Source: Nemophila menziesii (Eukaryota > Streptophyta > Magnoliopsida > Boraginales > Hydrophyllaceae). From it: a stretch of 64,000 nucleotides of DNA. Numbering within the stretch: the stretch's first letter is position 1; each line of letters starts with the position of its first letter. Positions 11,406-20,491 of this stretch are shown here, in pieces. The stretch spans positions 5,159,860 to 5,223,859 of the forward strand of contig JARWIR010000023.1 in the NCBI GenBank assembly GCA_029959085.1. The letters run 5' to 3'. The translations under genes and the position numbers were made by a program. The notes beneath the pieces are model-generated. The model saw only the letters and a program-made list of their open reading frames with translations. It was not told where the DNA came from and did not search any database.

Positions 11406-12013
11406 GGACTGAACAAGGATGATTTCTCTAAGGTAGGAATGGATATATATATATAGGCTCTTGGTCGAAATTAGGAGTAATCCCCAAGTTAAAGAGTCCA
11501 GATCTTACCAAAATTCGTATTTCTAACTTGTATGAAGGGATAAACCTTAGCAGATATTGATTTGGTCATATGTCCTTCATTACTTATCGGATTTTGACGT
11601 TCTTTACATGGAAACGACCGTGTTGAAAAGATCAAGCTGCTCATACAAATATATATCTCTAATTCCAGAGCTTTTTCTGAAGTAAATTAATTAGTGGACG
11701 TATGTACAGTTTTGATAGCTTCTTTACTTTCCAAATGTATCCAAAATTATCCTTTTTTACTTTGACTAAGGGTTTTCCTTTACTTTTCCTTTTCAAATCA
11801 GTTTCCTTAGGTGTAATAACTTCCATATATCTAAGTGTTAGTCAAATAACACACAAATTACGCGCAAAAGCTCAAAAAATAACAAAACACCTAAAACTAT
11901 ACAAGAAAGTGTAAAGTATAAATAAATGGTAAAAGATCCCAAAATTAATTACTAAATAACCCTAAAATGATGTCTCAAGTATAAATTAATATATTACAAA
12001 TAGGGAGACATCA
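11406..12013 (-). repeat. Gypsy A 5' LTR, outer part
   Basis: It begins at GGACTGAACAAGGATGATTT, which aligns with CCTGAAC...CAAGGATGATTTT in the interior of the nested LTR. It ends at 12013 with the family terminus GGGAGACATCA preceded by the 46-nt inverted-repeat module (11968-12013). Together with 9117-9985 it forms one LTR of about 1.48 kb, split by the tRNA-LTR insertion. Confidence 0.7.
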
Positions 12014-12480
12014 GATCCACTCCGAGATAGACTTATACTTAACCCCCCACTTCCTATTCTTTTTGAGTGACAACCCTTCCATGGTTGCTGCCCCAACATA
12101 CCTACCAGCGCTGTGATAGTCCCAAATTGGTGCCAGCGAACGTGAGTAATTGTTCCAGCCCACTCACCCCTGTCTCCTGACCACTGCACCCCATCTGTTC
12201 CACCGTCGAGGAAATCAAGTCTTCCCCTTTTCGTCATCATCAGGTCAGAATACCACAACCCACGTTTACCCATCCTTTTGAGCGATTGAAGCACATCCAT
12301 TTCCATGCAATTAATTAACCGATCGCCTATTCTAATTGGAACTCTCAAAGTTTCAAATAAGTCTTCTGTATTAAGCATCTCATTGATACTTAGTCTCTTA
12401 CTCTTCAAGAACTTTGGCCTTCCATTGGCCATGAGTATGCCCGGTCCCCTGTTCACACAGCCTATATTTCCCATCCCCAT
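11986..12480 (-). CDS. Unassigned ORF, 164 aa, next to the LTR
   Basis: An open frame from ATGGGGATGGGAAATATAGG with a varied, protein-like composition (DRLINCMEMDVLQSLKRMGKR, GTITALVGMLGQQPWKG). The last residues run into the LTR end (12013), so the LTR inserted into or next to it and supplied the stop. I recognise no domain. Upstream minus-strand sequence to about 12790 has no clear continuation. It may be a truncated gene or a captured fragment, and it could also be chance. Confidence 0.35.
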   Translation of the reverse strand: MGMGNIGCVNRGPGILMANGRPKFLKSKRLSINEMLNTEDLFETLRVPIRIGDRLINCMEMDVLQSLKRMGKRGLWYSDLMMTKRGRLDFLDGGTDGVQWSGDRGEWAGTITHVRWHQFGTITALVGMLGQQPWKGCHSKRIGSGGLSISLSRSGSDVSLFVIY

Positions 12481-12794
12481 CTCAATTCTGAAACTGTATC
12501 TCCTACCTTATACATAGAAATTACCGTATTGCATAACCTTGGGGCAAATTCCATCGTTCTCTATGTTGTCACTATCAAACTCACAAAACATAAGAATCCT
12601 ACTCATTAAATAAAGCTTAACTTTTCTCTTATGAAGCCAATCTAATTGTTTACAGAAAATACTATTGAATTATCCATACGTAGATAACCCCGTGATTCAG
12701 ACACCTTCGAATAAACAAACCTTGAGTATAGATGAAGAATTGTGAATTGGATGAAAAGTTGTAAACCTTAGATAGAGAGGTTTCTTCGTGGAGG

Positions 12795-12904
12795 TTTCTT
12801 CCAGGGTTCCAATCCAAATCATACTATTATTACACGCGTAATATAATGTACGTTATTTAATTAACATCACTTGAATTTGGAAAAAAAGTTCCACTTAACT
12901 ACTC
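12795..12904 (+). repeat. Segmental duplication upstream of SDR copy 1
   Basis: GGTTCCAATCCAAATCATAC and the following sequence match 63427-63535 upstream of the second SDR copy. Homology resumes at about 14425-15061 and 63540-64000 after the retroposon insertion. The two SDR copies therefore arose by duplication of a block that includes at least 150-200 bp of upstream DNA. Confidence 0.8.
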
Positions 12905-12919
12905 AACCATATGTAGTCA

Positions 12920-14409
12920 CTACTTATTTCACTTCAACCCAGGATATTTTTCACTCTCCCTAAACCTGACCGTAGTTTCAAAAACACTCCCAAACCCTAA
13001 TCTAGTCGCTATTGTTGGTGGTATCCTGCCGGTGATGGCGGCCCCCTCTCTCCTTTTTTTGCTTTCCTTTCGCTTTTCCTTCTTTGTGTTTGTTATCCAC
13101 TTGCTCTCTCCCCTCCCCCATCTCTCGCCGTCGCGATTTTGCTCGGTTTGGCCGAAATGGAAACCGCCTCGTTTCTCCATTGTTCGCCATTTTTAGGCTG
13201 AGATGGGCTTCTTGGGCCCCATATATGCTTTTATTTAGCCTCCCATCTAGGTTCGCTTCTTTTATAGGCAAATCCCATTTAGAGGCCAGATTGTTCGTGC
13301 AACTCTGTGTAATGGATGGAGGTACTTCTATTATCAGGTTTTGTCCTTTTGATATTGTTCTCTGTCTGTTCCATGTGGTTTCTTTGGTCTGATGGCTTGA
13401 GATCAAGGAGGTATTAGCTTTGTTTGGTTGGCGGCGAGATGTTGTGGGTTCTTGTGGGGTTTGCTGGTTGGTAGGTCTGTGTCTGTGGTTGGTTTTTGTG
13501 TGGGTCTGTAGTCTGCTCGGCGACCTCTTCTCCAGATATGATATCAAGATTTGGGTGGTTCTTTGCTGTGAGGTAACTTCCTCCCTTGTTTCTTCTGGTT
13601 TCTTTGCTTGGGTCAGTTATTGCCTCTTTTCCTTCCCTTTCCATATAAGAACTGTTGCTTTTACTGGGTATTGTTTCGGTGAGTTCGGGTGTTTTCCGTT
13701 CATTTGTTATTCACGTGATGCGGTACTTGGTTGGGTGAGGTCTGTTTTGGTGGGAACCGGGTTGTGCTATTTGTTTGTTGTGTTTTTCCATCTCTTTTCG
13801 TGGCCTCGAGTTAGATGGTTGTCCGTAGCTTCTTTGATCCTTAAGTATAGTGGCAAGAACAGGGGGTGTTTGCCGTTCACCCTCTATCCTTTGCTCACTA
13901 TCCCCGATGTTTCAAAAAAGTTTTGGAGTTTTCATCTTGCTCTTGACCTTCGATTGTTATCAGTTGGTTTTATTTTTGTGCGTCTTGTTGCTCCACGATA
14001 TATTGTGCTTTACTTTCTACCGCGACACTTCTGGTTGAGTTTCCCCTTTCGAGTATTCTCACCCTTTTATGTGGTGACTTTCTATCCCTCGAATTTTCCG
14101 TTGGAGATGCAATCTACAGAGTATGATTTGGCACATGGTTGCTTCTTATTATTTTACGGGGTTTTCCTTGATTTGTCGATTGTGGTGTGGTCTCGTGGTT
14201 CTCTCGGTGGTCTGATTGTTGGTCTTGGTTGTTTTCTCCAGAAAGTGATTGGTTTCTCTCCAGTTGGGTGGGTTTCATAGCATTTGTGTTTCTTAGGTTT
14301 CTTGTCTTTGTCTGTTGTTTACTTTTTTGTATTGAGTGTCATATACCACCTCTTCTTATGTAATGTACTGGTTTGGTACCAATTTTATTATCGATTTTGA
14401 AAAAAAAAA
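12920..14409 (+). mobile_element. Non-autonomous poly(A) retroposon, about 1.5 kb
   Basis: Flanked by 15-bp direct repeats, AACCATATGTAGTCA (12905-12919) and AACCATATGAAGTCA (14410-14424), with one mismatch. It ends in an A-run (14398-14409) preceded by TACCAATTTTATTATCGATT. The second SDR locus lacks it at the corresponding place (63535-63545). A long target duplication plus an A tail are the marks of target-primed reverse transcription (LINE, SINE or processed transcript). No endonuclease or reverse transcriptase is encoded. A 286-codon open frame at 13420-14280 has a Trp/Phe/Cys-rich composition and is probably not translated. Confidence 0.75.
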
Positions 14410-14502
14410 AACCATATGAAGTCAAAAAAAACTACTTAATCGTACTCTTCGCAAACTAACACTTTTCATATTGAAATTCGAATCTCGTTAACACATCTAG
14501 CT

Positions 14503-15061
14503 ATGTTTCTCATCAAGGTACATATAAATTAATTATATAATTAAATACTCTATCTTATTAATTTCTTTCGATTTATCTTCTCCCTTGTTATTGTAGACAT
14601 GGAGGAGTATGTCATTTGGCGTTTATGGCTACACAAATTTCACCAAATCCGGCTTTGTGTAAGTCCCAAATAATTAGTGCTAATTACTTATAACTAAATT
14701 CTTTTTCGATAAAATTGAGTTTATAATTCAACGAAACTTCAGGGAACACTCGAAGAAGTTTAAGCCGGAAGATATGCATGTCGGGATGGAGGGGAAAAAT
14801 TGCATTGTCACCGGAGCTAATTCTGGCATCGGTTATGCAACTGCTGAGGGTCTCGCATCACGGTGCTTTATACTAATTTTAAATTAAATTAAAACTGAAA
14901 ATATGCTTAATGTAACAGATTTATAATTAATAATATGCATATATTTGTTCAGTGGTGCAACTGTATATATGATATGTCGGAGTAAAGAAAGGGCAGAAGC
15001 TGCTTTATCTAACATCCAATCAGTGACTGGTAATAAAAATGTTCACTTAGAGACGTGTGAT
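14503..15061 (+). pseudogene. SDR-family oxidoreductase (DHRS12-like), 5' exons, copy 1
   Basis: The exons read as one protein: exon 1 14503-14517 (MFLIK), exon 2 14597-14658 (SFGVYGYTNFTKSGFV), exon 3 14743-14872 (EHSKKFKPEDM... with the Rossmann motif TGANSGIGYA), exon 4 14953-15061 (GATVYMICRSKERAEAALSN... ending ETCD). TGxxxGIG is the NAD(P)-binding turn of short-chain dehydrogenases. The order fits plant DHRS12-like proteins. The donor after exon 3 is GTGCTT, weaker than normal. Coding sense is lost after ETCD, where the 15081-18140 repeat starts. Sense resumes at 19893 with a stop, so this copy is dead. Confidence 0.85.
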
Positions 15062-15080
15062 AGATATATCACGTGTAAGT

Positions 15081-18000
15081 CGGTTCCGGACCGGTTCCTA
15101 GCGGACCTTAACCTTATCGGTCCGGTCCGGCTTACCGGTCCATCGCTACCGGTTCCGATCCGGTCGGTTACTTAGATTGTTGATGATGAGAACCGGACCA
15201 TTAAGGGGACCGCCTAAACCGGATCCGGGTCCAGTCCAGTCCGGTTCTTAACGGTTCTATGTTGTTGTTTCTTTTAATCATTTATTTGTTCTTTAGTTTT
15301 TAAATTTATTCTAGCGTACAGTATAATTTAATTTAACAATTAAATTAATATTTAATAGTTTCAAAAGGTCTATTTAATACTTTAAACTGTTTTTTATATT
15401 TCATTAGTTCATTTAACTAATTTGGTTATATATTTAAATTTATTCAAATAGATTTATTAAATTTTTTTTAAAAATAGTTTTGGTTTATTCGAATATGAGT
15501 TAGATTTATTTTGTTTGTTTTTTTAAAATCAAGAATTATATTTGTTAACAATTAACTTATTGTTCTTTATGATATGTTAGACGGTTGCTGATAAAAAGTG
15601 TTTGTTCACTAATTTTGTCATACAAATACAATTTACACATATAGAAAATTCAGAGTAAATAAATTACAAGTAATAATGCAAGAAATTGTTACAACTATAA
15701 TTGAGATAGCACCACAGAAGAAGAATGACCTGTGACAAAGATAAAATGGGGGAGGGGGAGGGGGTGGTGACTGTACCCATAGAATTTAGGATGCCTACAT
15801 ACCTTATCTGTAAGTATCGTGAAACGCATACTCAGAAAAGGATCAAGCCACCACGTAGTTCTTTAAACCCCCTTGGTAAAAGTGTTAGTAATTTTTTTGA
15901 TAAATAACTTTAAAAATATAAATGTACGAGAAAGAACTTACCACTCCTCTTCGTCGCCCTGTTGTGATTCTGAAGGACCCAAACCATCGCTATAGCTAGA
16001 CAAGTTGAACGCCTCTTCATCTTCAGATTACGCATCCAGTTGGTCTTGTGTTCGGTTGTCTGCCTTCATCCAATCTTAAAGCTCGACTACCCGCTCCAGT
16101 GTAGTCCCGATCATACTATGTCGCTGGTCCATTTGCGAAAGTAAGAGGTAAAGGTGTTTAACTTTATAACTAGGGGTTTAAACTTTAAAACTAGAGTAAT
16201 GGACCATTTTCGAGAGTTTACAAGGGGGTTTCTACAAATTATATGGGTTATTTTAGAGAGTTTACATGGTGATTTTAGATAGCACAATAAATAAACTAAA
16301 CAAAGTAAAGAACTTACATTCTTGTGATGATTGAACTACAATCGCTAGTTTGAATATGGAAACTTGAAAGTTGAAATGTAAGAAAGTTGAATGTTGAAAT
16401 GAAAAATACAAGAAAGTTGTTATGAAGTAAATAAAGGAAGTATATAAAAGTGAATAGCTTTGTTTCGTAAGATAAAAATGTGATTCTTACACATGAAAGA
16501 GCCTCACTTATATAGACAAAAAGGATGGTCTTTTAAGAGGGTAGTTTTGATTAAGTTGATAGGATTAGATGTGACTTTTGTTAAGTAAATAAATACAAAG
16601 CTGAAAATAGGAAGTTCTTTCTATCCAACCATTTAACTCAAAAGATATTTTCTACTTTTGAAGTGACTAGAATCAACACATTTATGACCAATTCAAAATT
16701 TTGAATTCATCCCATACTTTAGATCACAAATCAGGAAACTATAACCCCTTTTCTATTTTCAAAACTTGTAAATACAACTTGGCAATTTTATGTTACAATT
16801 GAACAATTCTAAACTTGAACACAATTTAGAGTTGCATTGTCATCACCAAAACCGCCCAAGATGTATATATTATCCAAAATAGGAAAAACAAAATCACTTA
16901 GGGACTAAAATGTTAAAAATCAGATTACAAATCATCATTTAAAAAAATTCCTTTATATCCAAATCCAAACTCTATCAAAGAAAAAGGGGTCAAATTGTCA
17001 TCATATATTGTATAAATAAAAGTATTTGATCACTTTTGTTTAAAGAAGGGGATGATTCCAATTCGAAATAGCTAAGCAATTTTCTTTACAAAAACGAGCA
17101 TCCAAGGTACAAAACTGTGACATTTTTCGAATACACACAGTGACTATAGTGGCAATTTTCAGAAAACATTTCAACAAGTTTATAAAACTTATCAACAATT
17201 ATATAGAACTTCTCAACAACTTCCAATAATATGATTAACTTTCGAAATACCAAGGGACTTCAACAGTAATTTTCGAATTCAATTTGCAGAAAATCATTAA
17301 TCATACACTTGAGTTCAAGCCATCTACTTACCATAGTAGATGAATGCATAAACCATCATCTATAAATTGCATCTTCATCAATTGGAGCACCATTACACCA
17401 TGCAAATAAGATTAACCAAGCAATATGTTACAAAAAATGGATAATAATAATTATATAATTGACAATTGAAGATTAAAGATGAATAACACATTCCATATAA
17501 TCAAATTCGACAAACACCATTACACCTCCCACATAAATCGGCGTTTTCCAATACCCAAAAACCCACCACATCATTCAAATAATCAAGATAACATTCGAAT
17601 AATCAAGAAAACATCAAATAATCAATCAACCACTGCCATCGAAGAAGGAATTGAATATGAGGGTGGTGGTTTGGGAAAGAAGATTTGCGCGTCTGTAATG
17701 AATGGGATGGGTGGGATACGAATGAGGTGGGTGGGTGTAATGAATAGGGGTCGGTGGGTTGGGATTAAATGTTAAGGGTTTTGGGTTGGGTTTAATGGGT
17801 TAAGTTTTATTGGTGGGCTGGGTTTATTTGGGTGTTATGTTTAATTGGTTGGGTTTTAATGGTGGGCTAATACTTAAATTGTTGGGCTAAGGGTGGGATG
17901 AAATGGTAAGGGGGTGGGCTATTGGGCTAAAGCAGATTGGGCTAAAATGCCAAAGGGCCTAAACCAATATTAAAAAAACTTATCGGGCCGGTTCCGGTTC

Positions 18001-18140
18001 GGTCCGATCCGGTCCCCAATAATTTTAGAAAAGTCAAGAACTGGTCCGGTGGAGGTTGAAGCGGTTTGCTTCGTTCTGTGCCTCCGTTGACTGGCGGTTC
18101 TGGTTCGTTCCTAGCGTTGACCGGACCGTTAGCCAGCTTG
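15081..18140. repeat. Unclassified repeat in the SDR gene, 10-bp flanking repeats
   Basis: Both edges carry dense CCGG/GGTCCGG motifs (15083-15240 and 17980-18135). They are bordered by identical 10-mers, ACGTGTAAGT at 15071-15080 and 18141-18150, consistent with a target duplication. No clear terminal inverted repeat is visible. A short TTCCTAGCG block occurs near both ends in the same orientation. The interior is AT-rich with no long ORF, but the minus strand at 15960-16140 reads as an acidic Ser-rich tail (SEDEEAFNLSSYSDG). The right part (17640-17940) is G-rich with repeated GGGTTTAA/GGGCTAA-like units. It could be a decayed hAT or Mutator-type element. Confidence 0.4.
17640..17945. repeat. 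G-rich subterminal repeat cluster
   Basis: About 300 bp with strong G over C on the plus strand and many short units such as GGTGGGTTGGG, TTTAATGGGTTAAG and GGTGGGCTAA. It looks like the subterminal motif arrays that transposases bind in plant DNA elements, and it lies near the right end of the 15081-18140 repeat. Telomere-like units are only partial. Confidence 0.45.
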
Positions 18141-18258
18141 ACGTGTAAGTAAGGTAGAAGCATTCACATCCAGATTTTCTTCCTAAAATGTCCCTATTAA
18201 TGTTCAGGTATTAATTTTCATGTTTTCAAAATGTAAACTCTGTAAATGAATAAATTAA

Positions 18259-19857
18259 GAGATTATTACCCAAGAGGTCTCTAATACACCACCTCGTGAC
18301 CTAAGAAGACCGGCTCTATACCCTCTTCTTACTAAAGGCCACAAACTAATTTTAACACTATAATCCAAAAAACCAATTACCTTCTTACCCCTTTTTGTTT
18401 TTTATTTCCTATATATACTATTTGTTTTCAGAATTATATTAAAATTATTTTAACTCATTCTCTCTCTTCCCTTTCCCGTAACCCTAAAACCCCATTATCT
18501 CTCCTCTCTCCATAAACACTAAACTTCTTCTTTCTCTCATATCTCCCTTTCCTCTCTCACATGAAAAGCCATGGATGTTTTCTCTCTGCTTAGTTCACCA
18601 GATCTTTGCAGCTCCATTCGTGTTCTGAGCCAGAGAAGAATGACGGATAAACATTGGTAGTGGTGGTGCGAGGTGGCGGTACCAGTTGGTGGTGTGAGGT
18701 GGCGGCTCAAGGTGGTGAGCTGGATCTACTTCAATAAATAGGTAGATCTGTTTAAGAGCTGGTTGCTTTTTATGTGCTCCAATAAATGGGTAGATCTGTT
18801 TAATAGCTTGTTTTGTAATTTTCAGTTATGTCTAGACGTGTAAACAGATTTTCGAGGACTCTTAATGGAAGTCAAAATGCACAGTTCTCAGTTATGATCA
18901 TATTTCTCCTTCTAATATTCATAATATTAATTATATTAACCAGAAATGAAGGAGAAAAATCCAACTCAATGCAATTAAAACAAAAATGGAATAGCTTCGA
19001 TTCAATGGTTAAATTAGACCCAAATGTGGAATTTAGAAATAATACTGATTTAATATGGAAAATACCAAATTCACCTAAAGCAATTCTTTTTCTCGCTCAT
19101 GGTTGTAATGGTAAAGCAGCTAATTTCCGGGATAAATCTGAAAAATGTTTGAATTTGTATTGGTTTACCCGAATAAAGACTTATTGTTTTACACGCTTTA
19201 TCAAGAAAATTTGCAGCTTTAAAATTATTTACTGATATGAAGGATTAATAGATAATGCTCTAAGATTATTCAACTGTTTTGGCCTAATACTTTGTAAAAA
19301 TCCCAGAAACTTATTGATTTTTTTCATACTAAGTAAAATTATTGAGCACGCTCAGCAAGTTACTGAGCAAACGAGCATGCTCTGTAAAGTCATTCAACAA
19401 AAATATTCGAATACTTAGCAAATTCTTTCGACACTCAGAACTTTTTTTCGATACTCAAAAACTTTTTTTATGCTCAGTAGCCCATGCTTAGTACTTTTTT
19501 CATGCTCAGTACCTCAGGCTCAGAACTATTTTCTACGCTCAGAATTATTTTCCACGCTCAGAACTTTTTCCGGCGGTGGTCGACGGTGATTGATGGTTAT
19601 GGTCGGAGCTGGAAATTATTTGATAATTAATGAAGGAGGAGAGAGAAAAAAATGATAAAAGAGGAGATAGATTAATGGTAATGGAGGAGAGAGTGTAATA
19701 ATAGTGGAAGAGAGAGAAGAATCTTTTTTTGTCTTATATGCACTAGAAGGGTAGTTATGACATTGGACATCTTATTGGCCTCTAAGAAGGAGAGAGAAAT
19801 TGACTAGCTCCTATGTGTCACTACAATAATCTTTCAGACCCCATGGGTAATTGACCC
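18259..19857. mobile_element. Mutator-type element carrying host gene fragment (Pack-MULE)
   Basis: Flanked by identical 9-bp repeats ATAAATTAA (18250-18258 and 19858-19866), the TSD length typical of Mutator-type elements. The ends form a degenerate inverted repeat: the left reads GAG..TATTACCCAAGAGGTCTC and the right, reversed, reads GGG..AATTACCCATGGGGTCTG. It encodes no transposase. The interior carries an alpha/beta-hydrolase exon fragment (18828-19235) and a short minisatellite (about 19425-19570). The element sits in the SDR pseudogene between exons 4 and 5. Confidence 0.75.
18828..19235 (+). pseudogene. Captured alpha/beta-hydrolase first-exon fragment
   Basis: 135 residues: a basic start (MSRRVNRFSRTL), one membrane segment (VMIIFLLLIFIILIILT), then KAILFLAHGCNGKAANF. 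The LAHGC block is the oxyanion-side motif that begins plant single-pass alpha/beta-hydrolases. After DKSEKCLN the frame shifts. The correct continuation (CIGLPE, then a stop, then RLIVLHALSRKFA) lies in another frame, showing an indel and a stop. The nucleophile Ser and the rest of the fold are absent. A TTTTCAG acceptor directly before the ATG suggests that genomic DNA with an intron was captured. Confidence 0.7.
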
Positions 19858-19892
19858 ATAAATTAATGAAAAATGACTGATATTGAATTAAG

Positions 19893-20101
19893 GTAAACAA
19901 TGATGGTGTGTTGGAGAATGATCGTGTTACCACATCATAAGGGTATGTGAGAGTTTTTTTACTCTTCTCCACATACGAAACTGATTGAAATTTCATTTTT
20001 TTTATGTGTAAAAAAGCAGATACGAGATGAATTTTGCTATAAATGTACTAGGAACTTACATCATGACAGAGTTAATGCTTCCATTATTAGAAAAAGCTGC
20101 T
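19893..20101 (+). pseudogene. SDR-family oxidoreductase, later exons, copy 1
   Basis: Exon 5 (about 19893-19942) reads VNNDGVLENDRVTTS, a stop (TAA, 19938-19940), then G. This matches the VNNAG active-site-side block of SDR proteins, with the Ala changed to Asp. A GTATGT donor follows. Exon 6 (20020-20101, after GCAG) reads YEMNFAINVLGTYIMTELML and LLEKAA, the segment that follows the NAG motif in SDRs. The catalytic YxxxK exon is not found; the Mutator-type element at 20142 begins soon after. The exon joining ETCD to VNN is lost. Confidence 0.8.
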
Positions 20102-20491
20102 CTGTAATCTTGTAATCTCCGAAAATCAAAGAAATATGGAAGAGTTTTTTTATTTCTAGCATATTCTAAAAAAAATTGCAAGAAAAACTAATTTGAAAAA
20201 ATAATTGTAAAACTAATCTAAGACGCTCATCTAAGGAGCGACTCTATAATTTAATTAACCCATTAACTTAATAGCCCATTAATTAACTTATATATGAGGC
20301 GTTCTTCTAAAAAGTGCCTTTATTCATTTAATAAACTAACCACGGTAAAACCCTTTAAACACAGCGTCTCTTTAAGTCTTAAAGCGCCCATTAACACATA
20401 ATTTTGCAGATCCCACTACCTGCAATAATTTATTCCTCAATTTTGGAAGGAGGACTAAAGCTACAATTTATGTAAAAAATAATTAAACATG

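Larger units (their letters stand above)
5180..12013 (-). mobile_element. Gypsy element A, truncated, pol-less, with split 5' LTR
   Basis: The minus-strand element runs from the 5' LTR (9117-9985 plus 11406-12013) through a tRNA-Asp-type PBS (9094-9110), gag fragments (8918-7740) and a long 3' region colinear with element B at 54572-56760. It has no reverse transcriptase, RNase H or integrase. The 3' LTR is missing: similarity to element B fades at about 5180, before the expected polypurine tract. It belongs to the same broad Gypsy family as element B (shared PBS, LTR termini and Gag motifs) but is more decayed. A second LTR plus a tRNA-Asp copy is inserted in its LTR. Confidence 0.7.

Noticed and set aside
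13420..14280. 286-codon open frame on the plus strand
   Set aside because: It lies wholly inside the poly(A) retroposon. The translation is Trp/Phe/Cys-rich with no known motif, and the 5' part has an equally open antisense frame. Chance openness in a T/G-rich strand is more likely.
17640..17945. Interstitial telomere repeat
   Set aside because: GGGTTTA-like units are irregular and mixed with GGGCTAA and GGTGGG, so it is not a true TTTAGGG array.
18259..19857. Helitron capturing the hydrolase exon
   Set aside because: The 9-bp target duplication and inverted termini fit Mutator-type elements; there is no TC start, CTRR end or AT insertion site.
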